Shown in pieces: positions 53,380 to 62,001 of a DNA stretch of 64,000 nucleotides. This DNA comes from Actinomycetes bacterium. GTDB taxonomy: Bacteria; Actinomycetota; Acidimicrobiia; Acidimicrobiales; RAAP-2. The translations under genes and the position numbers were made by a program. The notes under the pieces are model-generated. The model was not told the DNA's origin. It made no database searches and saw nothing but the letters and a program-made list of their open reading frames with translations. The stretch is taken from contig JAKANY010000007.1 of NCBI GenBank assembly GCA_021823525.1, positions 1 through 64,000 on the forward strand. The letters run 5' to 3'. Position 1 is the stretch's first letter. Each line of letters begins with the position of its first letter.

Positions 53380-53870
53380 CGGGGTCCTGGCGCCTCCTTG
53401 AACTGCACCGGCACGCGTCCGACGCTGTAGTCCTTTCGCAGGGGGTGGCCCTCCCAGTCCTCGGGCATGAGGATGCGGGTCAGGTCCGGATGGCCGGTGA
53501 ACACCACGCCGAGCAGGTCGAAGGCCTCGCGCTCCATGGCCTCGGTGCCCGGGTAGAGCGAGAAGAGGCTCGCGACCTCGGGTGCCTCGTCCCCGGCCTG
53601 GACGCGCACGCGCACCCGCTGGCGACGGGACATGCTGAGCAGGTTGACCACGACCTCGAAGCGCGTGGGCTTCACGCCCTCGGGCAGCCAGCGCCCGGCG
53701 TGCTCCAGGTAGTCGACGGCGCACAGGTCGACGCAGACCTCGAAGCCGTCCTCGCGCCAGGCGCGCACCAGATCGACGTACTGGTCCGGTCGGGGGAAGC
53801 ACACGACGTCGCTGCCGCGGCCCTCGGCCACGATCACGTCGTCGGGGGCGCCGGCGGGCCGCTCGATCAC
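53376..53870 (-). CDS. nuoC: NADH-quinone oxidoreductase subunit C
   Basis: A 164-residue 30-kDa-type subunit ending with the family signature [20 protein letters not shown] and [14 protein letters not shown]. It is shorter than most because the N-terminal part is reduced. The GTG at 53870 overlaps the nuoB stop by 4 bases. Confidence 0.95.
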   Translation of the reverse strand: MIERPAGAPDDVIVAEGRGSDVVCFPRPDQYVDLVRAWREDGFEVCVDLCAVDYLEHAGRWLPEGVKPTRFEVVVNLLSMSRRQRVRVRVQAGDEAPEVASLFSLYPGTEAMEREAFDLLGVVFTGHPDLTRILMPEDWEGHPLRKDYSVGRVPVQFKEAPGPR

Positions 53871-54430
53871 TGGGGTGTCCCCACGCGCACGGCGACGGGG
53901 ACCTCCGGCGTCCACGGGCTGTGCTCGTGCTCGAGGTGGAGGGGCTGGCCCGACGCGCGCCGCCGCAGGATCTCCCCGGTGCGGATCTGCTCGTGCAGCG
54001 TCAGGATCGCGTGGATCAGCGTCTCGGGGCTCGGGGGGCAGCCCGGGGCGTAGACGTCGACGGGCACCACCTGGTCGACGCCCTGGACGATCGCGTAGTT
54101 GTTGAACAGCCCGCCCGTGGAGGCGCACACGCCCATCGAGATCACCCACTTGGGCTCGGCCATCTGGTCGTACACCTGGCGCAGGACGGGCGCCATCTTC
54201 TGGGAGACCCGGCCCGCCACGATCATCAGGTCGGCCTGCCGCGGCGAGTTGCGGAAGACCTCCATCCCGTAGCGCGAGAGGTCGTAGTCGGCCGCTCCCG
54301 CGGCCATCATCTCGATCGCGCAGCACGCCAGACCGAAGGTCGCCGGCCAGACCGAGGCGCGACGGGCCCAGCGAACCAGGTCCTCGACGCGCGAGGTCAG
54401 GAAGTTGTGCTGGAGGTCCTCGAAGCCCAT
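53867..54430 (-). CDS. nuoB: NADH-quinone oxidoreductase subunit B (cluster N2)
   Basis: A 187-residue subunit that holds the terminal cluster N2. The four ligands are the tandem C36-C37 ([10 protein letters not shown]), C102 ([10 protein letters not shown]) and C131 (APGCPPSPE). The ATG shares one base with the nuoA stop (TGATG). Confidence 0.97.
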   Translation of the reverse strand: MGFEDLQHNFLTSRVEDLVRWARRASVWPATFGLACCAIEMMAAGAADYDLSRYGMEVFRNSPRQADLMIVAGRVSQKMAPVLRQVYDQMAEPKWVISMGVCASTGGLFNNYAIVQGVDQVVPVDVYAPGCPPSPETLIHAILTLHEQIRTGEILRRRASGQPLHLEHEHSPWTPEVPVAVRVGTPQ

Positions 54431-54873
54431 CAGGCCGCCCGGCCCGGGTCGCTGCCGATCCGCGCGATCGTCGACTCGCTGGTGCGCGCGGGCACCCCGC
54501 GCGTGAGGTGCTTGACGGGCCCCCAGGTCAGCGCGCCCTCGCTGAGCAAGAAGAGCAGCGCGGCGAAGACCGCGACCGAGAAGGCCAGGACCTCCACCAG
54601 TCCGAAGAGCCCCAGCTGACGGAACACGACAGCGAAGGGGTACATGAAGACCACCTCGATGTCGAAGATGACGAAGATCATCGCCACCAGGTAGAAGCGC
54701 ACCGGGAACCGCTGGGGCGGTGCGATCAGGGGAACGATGCCGCACTCGTAGGGCGCGACCTTGGCGTCGGTGGGCCGCTTGTGCGGCGCCAGCCACGCCG
54801 AGGCCACGAACGAGCCCGAGGCGAACAGAACTCCCAGCACGAGGAGTCCCAGTAGGGGGAGGTACTGGTCCAC
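54430..54873 (-). CDS. nuoA: NADH-quinone oxidoreductase subunit A
   Basis: A 147-residue membrane subunit with three helices and the conserved YECGIVPL and [21 protein letters not shown] motifs. It is about 25 residues longer than usual at the C-terminus. It heads the 14-gene complex I operon. The GTG at 54873 has TAGAAC 8 bases upstream and no ribosome site. It diverges from the flavoprotein gene across 75 bases. Confidence 0.95.
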   Translation of the reverse strand: MDQYLPLLGLLVLGVLFASGSFVASAWLAPHKRPTDAKVAPYECGIVPLIAPPQRFPVRFYLVAMIFVIFDIEVVFMYPFAVVFRQLGLFGLVEVLAFSVAVFAALLFLLSEGALTWGPVKHLTRGVPARTSESTIARIGSDPGRAA

Positions 54874-54881
54874 GACCGTAT

Positions 54882-54887
54882 GTTCTA
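54882..54887 (-). promoter_or_regulatory. Possible -10 hexamer TAGAAC for the nuo operon
   Basis: TAGAAC lies 8 bases before the nuoA GTG. The hexamer is the same as the one before ctaE. No Rex-like palindrome (TTGTGAA...TTCACAA) is visible here. Confidence 0.3.
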
Positions 54888-54936
54888 CCAGACGCGCTGG
54901 GGCCGCCCGCCCCGAGGGCCGCGGGGACGAAGGTCC

Positions 54937-54942
54937 TAGGAT
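54937..54942 (+). promoter_or_regulatory. -10 hexamer TAGGAT for the leaderless reductase gene
   Basis: TAGGAT is followed by six bases and the GTG at 54949; no ribosome site is present. Confidence 0.5.
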
Positions 54943-54948
54943 TCCCCC

Positions 54949-56271
54949 GTGCCCGAACTGCGCGACCTGCCCGCGGACCAGACCTTCGACGTCGTGATCG
55001 TGGGCGCCGGACCCAGTGGCAGCGCGTGCGCCTACTGGCTGGCGCAGGCCGGCTGGTCCGTGGCGCTCATCGAGAAGAAGTCGTTCCCGCGCGTCAAGAC
55101 CTGCGGCGACGGGCTGACCCCGCGCTCGGTCCTGCAACTGCGCGCCATGGGCCTCGAGGAGGCCGTCGCCGCCCGCGGGCACCGCTACGAGGGGCTGCGG
55201 GCCCACGGCTTCGGGGCCAGGGTCGAGATGCGCTGGCCCGCGCACGAGGTATTCCCCAGCTACGGCTACACGATTACCCGCTACGCCCTCGACGAGCTGG
55301 TGGCCGACCGCGCCGCCGGCGCGGGCGCCACGGTGCTCACCGGTGTCGAGGCGACCGCCCTGGCCGAGCCGTCCGAATCCCTCTCGGGCGGGCTGCGCTC
55401 GGCCCGCGGGGTCGAGGTGCTCGAGGCGGCGACCGGCGCGCGCGGCGTCGTGCGCGGTCGCTACCTGGTCGCCGCCGACGGGCAGAACTCGCGCGTGGGC
55501 CGGGCGCTGGGCGTCGAGCGCAACCGCCGCTGGCCGATGGGGATGGCGCTGCGCGGCTACTACCGCAGCGAGCGCGACCGCGAGCCCTGGATCGAATCCC
55601 ACCTCGACATCCGCGATCCGAGCGGCAAGGTGGTGCCCGGCTACGGCTGGGTCTTCCCGCTGGGCGACGGCCGGGTGAATGTCGGCGTAGGACTGCTGTC
55701 GACCGACGGTGCGTGGAAGGGCGTCAACACCACCAAGCTCCAGGAGTACTTCGTCGCCCAGGTCGGGTCGGCCTGGGGGCTCAGCCCCGAGACGAGCCTG
55801 GGCGCGCCCACGGGCGGGCGCCTGCCCATGGGCCTGGCGCGCGGGCCGCGCACCGGCGCCAACACCCTGGTCGTGGGCGACGCAGGGGCCGCGATCAACC
55901 CCTTCAACGGCGAGGGCATCGCCTACGGATACGAGACGGGCCGGCTCGCCGCCGGCGTGCTGGGCGCCGCCCTGGCCGCCGACGACCCGTCGCTGCTGGC
56001 CACCTACGAGCAGCGCCTCGACGCCTACTACGGCGACTACTACCGCGTGGCGCGCACCTTCGTCCGCCTGATCTCGGACCCGACGGTGCTGGCGGCCTGT
56101 GTGTCCGTGGGCATGCGCATCGACCCGCTCATGCGTGAGGTGCTCACGGTGATGGCCAACCTGATGAGCAACGACCGCCCGGGACTGGGCGAGTTCGCGT
56201 ACCGCGCCCTCGAGCGCCTGACGACCCTCCTGCCCGATCGCGCCCTCGACGCGCTCACTGGCAGCGACTAG
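54949..56271 (+). CDS. Geranylgeranyl-reductase-family flavoprotein, probably menaquinone reductase
   Basis: A 440-residue FAD protein. The N-terminal fold [23 protein letters not shown], the [10 protein letters not shown] motif and the FAD contact [20 protein letters not shown] define the geranylgeranyl reductase family. These enzymes saturate isoprenoid chains. Beside nuo genes, the closest fit is the mycobacterial menaquinone reductase MenJ (Rv0561c), which hydrogenates one unit of the menaquinone side chain. Substrate is inferred from context; an archaeal-type lipid reductase role is less likely. Confidence 0.82.
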   Translation: MPELRDLPADQTFDVVIVGAGPSGSACAYWLAQAGWSVALIEKKSFPRVKTCGDGLTPRSVLQLRAMGLEEAVAARGHRYEGLRAHGFGARVEMRWPAHEVFPSYGYTITRYALDELVADRAAGAGATVLTGVEATALAEPSESLSGGLRSARGVEVLEAATGARGVVRGRYLVAADGQNSRVGRALGVERNRRWPMGMALRGYYRSERDREPWIESHLDIRDPSGKVVPGYGWVFPLGDGRVNVGVGLLSTDGAWKGVNTTKLQEYFVAQVGSAWGLSPETSLGAPTGGRLPMGLARGPRTGANTLVVGDAGAAINPFNGEGIAYGYETGRLAAGVLGAALAADDPSLLATYEQRLDAYYGDYYRVARTFVRLISDPTVLAACVSVGMRIDPLMREVLTVMANLMSNDRPGLGEFAYRALERLTTLLPDRALDALTGSD

Positions 56272-56277
56272 GACGGC

Positions 56278-57060
56278 GTGAGTTTCGCGCGCACGGTCCT
56301 GCTGGGCTTCGTCGCGGGCGCGACCATCGTGCTGGGCCTGCCCGTGGCCCGCTGGCGGCGGCCCAGCGAGCGCCTGCGCACGCTGCTGACCGCGCTCGCG
56401 ACGGGCATCCTGCTCTTCCTGGTGGTCGACGTCTTCTCGGCCGCCGACGGTCCGGTCCAGGGGGCCGTGCGGGCGCTGCGCCACCACGGCGGGGTGGGAC
56501 GCGCCGCGCTCGACGTCCTCCTCCTGATCGGGGGGGCCACCGTCGGCCTGCTCGGACTCGCGATGCTCCAGCGACGCTCGGGACGCGGGGAGGGCGCCGA
56601 CGCGCGCGATCCGCGCCGCCTGAGCCTCCTGATCGCCACGGGCATCGGGCTGCACAACATGGGCGAGGGGCTGGCCATCGGTGCGAGCGCCCGCCAGGGA
56701 CTGCTCGGCCTCTCGACGGTGCTGGTCATCGGGTTCGCGCTCCACAACGCCACCGAGGGCTTCGGCATCGTCAGCCCGCTCGCGGGCGCCGTGCGCCCGT
56801 CGTGGGGCTACCTGGGCGCCGTCGCGCTCATCGGCGGCGGCCCCACCACGCTGGGCACCGTGCTCGGCTGGTCGTGGTCGTCTCCGACCGTGGCGATCGC
56901 CTTCTTGAGCCTCGCGGGCGGCTCGATCATCTTCGTCGTGGCCCAGCTGCTCGGCGTGACCGCGCGCAGCTCCCACCAGACGACCGTGATGGCGGGCATC
57001 GCGGCCGGGCTGGCGGCCGGGTTCCTCACGGACCTGGTGGTGAGCTTCGCGGGAGGGTGA
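56278..57060 (+). CDS. ZIP-family divalent metal transporter
   Basis: A 260-residue membrane protein with about eight hydrophobic segments. The metal path motifs IGLHNMGEGLAIG (TM4) and FALHNATEGFGI (TM5) are intact, and a charged variable loop between TM3 and TM4 carries RRSGRGEGADARDPRR. It would import zinc, iron or manganese. The GTG start is 6 bases after the reductase stop, so the two genes are probably cotranscribed. Confidence 0.87.
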   Translation: MSFARTVLLGFVAGATIVLGLPVARWRRPSERLRTLLTALATGILLFLVVDVFSAADGPVQGAVRALRHHGGVGRAALDVLLLIGGATVGLLGLAMLQRRSGRGEGADARDPRRLSLLIATGIGLHNMGEGLAIGASARQGLLGLSTVLVIGFALHNATEGFGIVSPLAGAVRPSWGYLGAVALIGGGPTTLGTVLGWSWSSPTVAIAFLSLAGGSIIFVVAQLLGVTARSSHQTTVMAGIAAGLAAGFLTDLVVSFAGG

Positions 57061-58152
57061 TCAGGCCGCCGCGGCGCGGCCGCCGACCCGCGCCTTGAGT
57101 GTCCCGACCAGGCTCGTGACGAGCGCCTGGTCGGCGGGCCACGAGGGCGTCAGGACCGTGAGGGTCGTCTCGTCGTGGCCCCCGGCGATCACCACCACCA
57201 CCAGCGCGTAGGGCGTGGCCACACCGGGCAGCGCCAGCGACACCAAGCCGCCACGGGCCCAGCCGTGCTCGAAAGTCCGTGGCGTCCACACCTGACCGCG
57301 TCCGGCCACCGTGAGCTGTCCCGTGTAGTTCGACAGCAGCAGTGACGCGTTCGCCGTGGCGAAGCACGCGCCGAAGCCCGGACGCGACATCTCGGCCACG
57401 TCGCGGCGCACCATCGAACTCGAGGCGTAGTACTGGGCGACGGTCGCGAGCTCGGTCTCGAAGGGAACGACGCGATGGAAGATCGGGGAGGTGACCTGCA
57501 CGTCGGGCAGCTGGGCCGACCCGCCGAACACCCGGTCGGTGGCCGCCGAGACCCCCAGGCACCGCTGGAATCGCGCGACCACCGCGGGCGTCACGAGGTC
57601 GACCGCGAGCGACGTGGTCGTGGTCACCGGATCGACCCGACCCGGCGGCGGCATCAGGAACGACAGGAGCCCGGTGGGTGTTGCCGACCAGCCCGTCGGC
57701 AGGTCGCGATTCGCGATCGCCGCCGCGCTGGCGCGGGCGGTCTCGTGCTCCAGGCGCGCGCGCGCGCTCCACAGCGCGCCGATGACGCCGCTGAGCGACG
57801 CCGCCAGCACGGCCACGGCCGTCACCACGACGACGACGCGCCGGCGCGAGGCGTGGGCGATGACCCCGCCCCGGGCGACGACGATCTCGCGCAGCGCCTC
57901 GTAGTCCTCGAGGCCGTGGCGGTGCCACTGGTAGCGCCGGCCCGCCACCGTGGCCGACAGCACCATCCGCGAGCCGCGCCGCACGAGCCCCAGGCTCCCG
58001 AGCTCGGCCCAGGGCGTCTGCCAGGCGACGGGGTAGACGCCCGCGAGCTGGGTGAGCCCGAGGTCGTCGGCGATGAGCGTGATGGGCGCCACCGGCCCGT
58101 GCGGCACGAAGCGAGGGCGCACCCGCCAGCCCTCGCTGCGCAGGTCGGTCAC
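57061..58152 (-). CDS. Single-pass membrane protein of unknown function at the end of the rex-hem operon
   Basis: A 363-residue protein. Residues 1-104 are cytoplasmic, with Trp-rich segments (PVAWQTPWAELGSLGLVRRG, GRRYQWHRHGLEDY) that look like a small beta-rich domain. A membrane helix spans about 105-127, and the last 230 residues should lie outside the membrane, with two Cys (CLGVSAAT, GFGACFATA) that could form a disulfide. I do not recognise the family. The GTG overlaps the hemL stop by 4 bases, so it is translated with the haem genes. Its stop lies base to base with that of the convergent ZIP gene. Confidence 0.65.
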   Translation of the reverse strand: MTDLRSEGWRVRPRFVPHGPVAPITLIADDLGLTQLAGVYPVAWQTPWAELGSLGLVRRGSRMVLSATVAGRRYQWHRHGLEDYEALREIVVARGGVIAHASRRRVVVVVTAVAVLAASLSGVIGALWSARARLEHETARASAAAIANRDLPTGWSATPTGLLSFLMPPPGRVDPVTTTTSLAVDLVTPAVVARFQRCLGVSAATDRVFGGSAQLPDVQVTSPIFHRVVPFETELATVAQYYASSSMVRRDVAEMSRPGFGACFATANASLLLSNYTGQLTVAGRGQVWTPRTFEHGWARGGLVSLALPGVATPYALVVVVIAGGHDETTLTVLTPSWPADQALVTSLVGTLKARVGGRAAAA

Positions 58153-59429
58153 GTCGGGGCGGCCGCGACTGCGGCCGCGTCGGCCACGGCCTCCAAGGCG
58201 CCGGCGAGTGCGGACTCGTCGTGAGCCATCGAGACGAAGAGGATCTCGTAGGCGCCCGGGGCTAGCGCCACCCCACGCGCCAGCAGCGCGTGGAAGAAGG
58301 CGCGATACAGGCCGTTGTCGGCGAGGGGACGGACCTCCGCGACGTTCCGGGGGGCCGCGAAGGGCTCGCGCGACAGGAAGAGGCCCAGCAGCGGGCCGAC
58401 CACGGGCGCACGGGCCACCAGGCCCGCGGAGGCCACCGCCTCCTCGAGCCCCGCCGCGAAGCGCGCCACGCGCGCGCTCAGCGCCGCGTAGTCGTCGGGC
58501 CCGACCAGCTCGAGGACCGTCGAGCCCGCGGCCGTCGCCAGGGGGTTCCCCGAGAGGGTGCCGGCCTGGTAGACGGGCCCCGTGGGCGCCAGGGCCGCCA
58601 GCAGGTCCGCGGACCCGCCGAAGGCGCCCACCGGCAGGCCCCCGCCGATCACCTTGCCGAAGCACCACAGGTCGGGGCGGACCCCGAAGTGGTCCGACGC
58701 GCCCGCCCACCCGAGGCGAAAACCCGTGATCACCTCGTCGAAGATCAGCAGCGCCCCCACCTGGTCGCAGGCCGCACGCAGGTCGGCCAGGAACCCCGGG
58801 GCCGGCGCCACGAGGTTCATGTTGGCCGCCACCGGCTCGACCAGGACCGCCGCCACCGTCTCGTCGAGCTCGGGCACGCGGTTGTAGGCAGCGACCCGCG
58901 TGTCGGCCACGGCGCCGGGCGTGACGCCGGCCGAGCCGGGCAGTCCCAGCTGGGCGACCCCGCTGCCCCCGGCGACCAGGAGGGCGTCGGAGTGGCCGTG
59001 GTAGCAGCCGTCGAACTTCACCACGCGCGATCGGCCCGTGACGCCGCGGGCCACGCGCACGGCGCTCATCACCGCCTCGGTCCCCGAGGACACGAAGCGC
59101 ACCTGCTCGAGGCCCTCCACGCGCGCGGTCATCAGCTCGGCCAGGCGCACCTCGCCGGGCGTGGGGGCGCCGAAGGTCGTGCCGCGCGCGACGGCCTCGG
59201 TCAGGGCCGCGACGACCGCCGGGTGTGCGTGGCCCAGCAGCGAGGCGCCGTAGGACTGGACGAAGTCCAGGTACCGGCGGCCCTCGACGTCCTCGACGTA
59301 GGCCCCGCTGCCGCGCACCACCGTGTAGGGCGTCCCGCCCACCGACGCGAAGCTGCGCACCGGCGAGTCCACGCCACCGGGGATCACGCGCTGTGCGCGC
59401 GCGAACCACTCGGCGTTCGACGAGCTCAC
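58149..59429 (-). CDS. hemL: Glutamate-1-semialdehyde 2,1-aminomutase
   Basis: A 426-residue PLP enzyme that makes 5-aminolevulinate. FARAQRVIPGGVDSPVRSF at the start, the DEVITGFRLGW motif, and the PLP lysine in CFGKVIGGGLPVGAFGG are present. The GTG start overlaps the hemB stop. With hemA it forms the C5 pathway of tetrapyrrole synthesis. Confidence 0.97.
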   Translation of the reverse strand: MSSSNAEWFARAQRVIPGGVDSPVRSFASVGGTPYTVVRGSGAYVEDVEGRRYLDFVQSYGASLLGHAHPAVVAALTEAVARGTTFGAPTPGEVRLAELMTARVEGLEQVRFVSSGTEAVMSAVRVARGVTGRSRVVKFDGCYHGHSDALLVAGGSGVAQLGLPGSAGVTPGAVADTRVAAYNRVPELDETVAAVLVEPVAANMNLVAPAPGFLADLRAACDQVGALLIFDEVITGFRLGWAGASDHFGVRPDLWCFGKVIGGGLPVGAFGGSADLLAALAPTGPVYQAGTLSGNPLATAAGSTVLELVGPDDYAALSARVARFAAGLEEAVASAGLVARAPVVGPLLGLFLSREPFAAPRNVAEVRPLADNGLYRAFFHALLARGVALAPGAYEILFVSMAHDESALAGALEAVADAAAVAAAPT

Positions 59430-60406
59430 CCCTGCAGCCTCTCGGCGACCCGCCCGGCGAAGTACGTCAGGACGAAGTCGGCCCCGGCGCGCTTGATCGC
59501 GGTCAGCTGCTCGAGGGCCACGGCGTCGGTGTCGATCCAGCCGTTGGCCCCCGCGGCCATGACCATCGCGTACTCCCCGCTCACCTGGTAGGCGGCGACG
59601 GGGACGTCGACGGCCTGGCGCACGTCAGCCAGCACATCCAGGTACGTGAGGGCGGGCTTGACCATCACGATGTCGGCGCCCTCGGCGACATCGGCGCGCA
59701 CCTCGCGCAGCGCCTCGCGCCGGTTGCGCCAGTCCTGCTGGTAGCCGCGGCGGTCTCCGCCGTCGGCGATGGCGACGTCGACCGCCTCGCGGAACGGGCC
59801 GTAGAGGGCGCTCGCGTACTTCGCGGAGTAGGCCATCACGACGGTCTGGTCGAAGCCCGCGTCGTCGAGGGCGCGGCGGATCGCGCCCACCTGGCCGTCC
59901 ATCATCCCGCTGGGCGCCACGACGGCCGCGCCGGCGGCGGCCTGGGCCACGGCCGTCGCGCCGTAGAGCGGGAGCGTGGCGTCGTTGTCGACCGAGCCAT
60001 CGGCGGCCAGCACGCCGCAGTGACCGTGGACGAGGTACTCGTCCAGGCACAGGTCGGCCATCACCACCATCTCGTCGCCCACGTCGTCGCGCAGCGCGCG
60101 CAGGGCGACCTGGACGATGCCGTCAGGGTCGTAGGCGCCGGTGCCGCGCTCGTCCTTGCGCGCCGGGACCCCGAAGAGGATCACGCCGCCCACGCCCACC
60201 CGGTGCAGGTGGTCAACCTCCGCGCGCAGCGACGCCACCGTGTGCTGCACGTGTCCGGGCAGCGCGTCGAGGGGCCGGGGCTCGTCGCGGCCCTCGGCGA
60301 CGAAGAGGGGCGCGACCAGGTCTCCGGGGGCGATGGAGGTCTCGGCGACCAGGCGGCGCAGCGCGGGGGTGCGCCGCAGGCGTCGGGGCCGCTCCACCGG
60401 GAACAT
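59426..60406 (-). CDS. hemB: Delta-aminolevulinic acid dehydratase (porphobilinogen synthase)
   Basis: A 326-residue enzyme that condenses two 5-aminolevulinates. The Schiff-base lysines are in MAYSAKYASALYGPFREA and IVMVKPALTYLD. In the metal region DLCLDEYLVHGHCGVL, only part of the zinc cysteine triad is kept, which suggests magnesium or mixed use. The ATG has TAGTCT 6 bases upstream, so hemB may have its own leaderless promoter inside the operon. Confidence 0.96.
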   Translation of the reverse strand: MFPVERPRRLRRTPALRRLVAETSIAPGDLVAPLFVAEGRDEPRPLDALPGHVQHTVASLRAEVDHLHRVGVGGVILFGVPARKDERGTGAYDPDGIVQVALRALRDDVGDEMVVMADLCLDEYLVHGHCGVLAADGSVDNDATLPLYGATAVAQAAAGAAVVAPSGMMDGQVGAIRRALDDAGFDQTVVMAYSAKYASALYGPFREAVDVAIADGGDRRGYQQDWRNRREALREVRADVAEGADIVMVKPALTYLDVLADVRQAVDVPVAAYQVSGEYAMVMAAGANGWIDTDAVALEQLTAIKRAGADFVLTYFAGRVAERLQG

Positions 60407-60412
60407 GCGTTC

Positions 60413-60418
60413 AGACTA
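60413..60418 (-). promoter_or_regulatory. -10 hexamer TAGTCT for hemB; overlaps the hemD stop codon
   Basis: TAGTCT is six bases before the hemB ATG. Its TAG is the stop codon of hemD (60416-60418). Confidence 0.45.
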
Positions 60419-61108
60419 GGCCGGGCCCGTTGGCGCCGACGCGGCGAGCTCGACGAGGCGCTCTCCCGTCGCGCGGTCCCAGCCCACCAGCACGCGGGCG
60501 TGGTCGGCCCGCACCGCCGCGGCCGTCGTCGCGCCCGGCACGACGACCCACGTCGCGGCGCGCACGTGGGCGCGCGCCACTCGCCAGGCCGACGGCGCCC
60601 CGACGATGACCCCAGTGGCCCGCGCGAGCAGCCGGCGGCCCTCTTCGTCGGGCTCGAGTGGCAGCGTCTCGTAGCACCACACGGATCGCCACGGCACCGC
60701 ACGCGCGTCCAGCGTCTGGCCGAGCTCGTCTCGGGGCTCGCGCGCGGCCAGGACCAGCACGGGGCCCTCGGTGAGCGCCTCAGCGACCTCGCGCGCGGTG
60801 GGCGCCGTCGCGCTCGCCTCGGCGCCCTCCGCGGCCAGCGCCGCGCTGGTCGCGGGTCCGATCGACCACACGGCAGCACCCGCGCGCAGCGCGCCGGCCA
60901 CCGCGGGAACGTAGCGGGCCGCCCGGGCGCTCGTGATCACGAGTGCGCGCGCGTAGCCCGCGCCCAGAGCCCGGGCCTCCTCGGCCACCTCGGCGAGGGC
61001 GCGGTAGCGCGTCGCGGTCAGCGGCACCTCGCGCAGGTCGACCACCGCTGGCAGCCAGGCACGCACCTCGTCGTTGCGACCGCGCTCGCGCGTGGCCACG
61101 ACGATCAC
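60416..61108 (-). CDS. hemD: Uroporphyrinogen-III synthase
   Basis: A 230-residue HemD-type protein. The family is poorly conserved, but GYARALVITSARAARYVPAVAGAL, SIGPATSAALAAEG and the late GVIVGAPSAWRVARAHV with its domain order fit HemD. Its place between hemC and hemB supports the call. There is no fused methyltransferase domain. The GTG start overlaps the hemC stop. Confidence 0.85.
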   Translation of the reverse strand: MIVVATRERGRNDEVRAWLPAVVDLREVPLTATRYRALAEVAEEARALGAGYARALVITSARAARYVPAVAGALRAGAAVWSIGPATSAALAAEGAEASATAPTAREVAEALTEGPVLVLAAREPRDELGQTLDARAVPWRSVWCYETLPLEPDEEGRRLLARATGVIVGAPSAWRVARAHVRAATWVVVPGATTAAAVRADHARVLVGWDRATGERLVELAASAPTGPA

Positions 61109-62001
61109 GCCGTCCCCCAGCCCGGCAGTGCCGCGCCGCCCAGGTCGTCGCGGAGCCGGCGCGCGAGTACCAGTCCCAGGCTCTCGGGGTCGGCTCCCGC
61201 GAGCGTGGCCCGGACGCTGCGGCCCCCATCGAGGCCGACCATCACGCCGGCGATCCGCAGACTTTCCTCGTCACCGGTGGCGTGGGCGCCCGCCGGGATC
61301 GTGCACCCGGCCCCGAGCTCCACCAGGAACGCGCGCTCGGCGCGCACGGCGGCGTGCGCGGCCCGGTCGTCGATGCGGGCCAGGGCGCGCCCGGTCTCCT
61401 CGTCGTCCTCCCGGCACTCGAGGGCCAGAGCCCCCTGGCCGACCTGAGGGATGAACCACGCCGGGTCGAGGCGCTCGCGGATCTCGTCTTGCAGGCCCAG
61501 CCGCTCAAGGGCGGCGGCGGCGGCCACGATCGCGTCGACGCCGCGCGACAGGGCGGCCAGGCGCGTGGCCATGTTGCCGCGCAGCCCGACCACTGACAGG
61601 TCCGGTCGCCGCTCGAGCAGCAGGGCGCGGCGGCGTGGCGACCCCGTCGCCACCGTCGCCCCGGGGGCCAGTCCCGCCAGCGAGCGGCCCACCAGCGCGT
61701 CGGCCGCGTCGCGTCGCTCGGGCACGGCGGCCAGACGCAGTCCGGCCGGAGTGCGGCCGGGCAGGTCCTTGGCGCTGTGGACCGCCACGTCGGCGCGCCC
61801 CTCGAGGACCGCCTCTTGCACCTCGACGGCGAAGGCCCCCTGCCCCGCGAAGTCGACCAGGGGTCGATCGCTGTGGCGATCGCCGCGCGTCAGGACCTCC
61901 ACCAGCACGCTGTCGACGCCGTGGTCACCGAGGCGACCTCGTACCGTCTCGGCCTGGTGCCGGGCGAGCGGCGAGCGCCGCGTGGCCAGGCGCAGCGTCA
62001 T
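61105..62001 (-). CDS. hemC: Porphobilinogen deaminase
   Basis: A 298-residue hydroxymethylbilane synthase. It begins TLRLATRRSPLARHQAETV, has VHSAKDLPGRTPAGL, SPRRRALLLERRPDLSVVGLRGN, and the cofactor-binding Cys in ELGAGCTIPAGAHA. The start overlaps the hemA stop by 4 bases. Confidence 0.96.
   Translation of the reverse strand: MTLRLATRRSPLARHQAETVRGRLGDHGVDSVLVEVLTRGDRHSDRPLVDFAGQGAFAVEVQEAVLEGRADVAVHSAKDLPGRTPAGLRLAAVPERRDAADALVGRSLAGLAPGATVATGSPRRRALLLERRPDLSVVGLRGNMATRLAALSRGVDAIVAAAAALERLGLQDEIRERLDPAWFIPQVGQGALALECREDDEETGRALARIDDRAAHAAVRAERAFLVELGAGCTIPAGAHATGDEESLRIAGVMVGLDGGRSVRATLAGADPESLGLVLARRLRDDLGGAALPGWGTA

Noticed and set aside
54874..54948. Rex operator in front of nuoA
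   Set aside because: The 75-base gap contains no TTGTGAA-type palindrome, so Rex control of nuo is not supported by the visible sequence.
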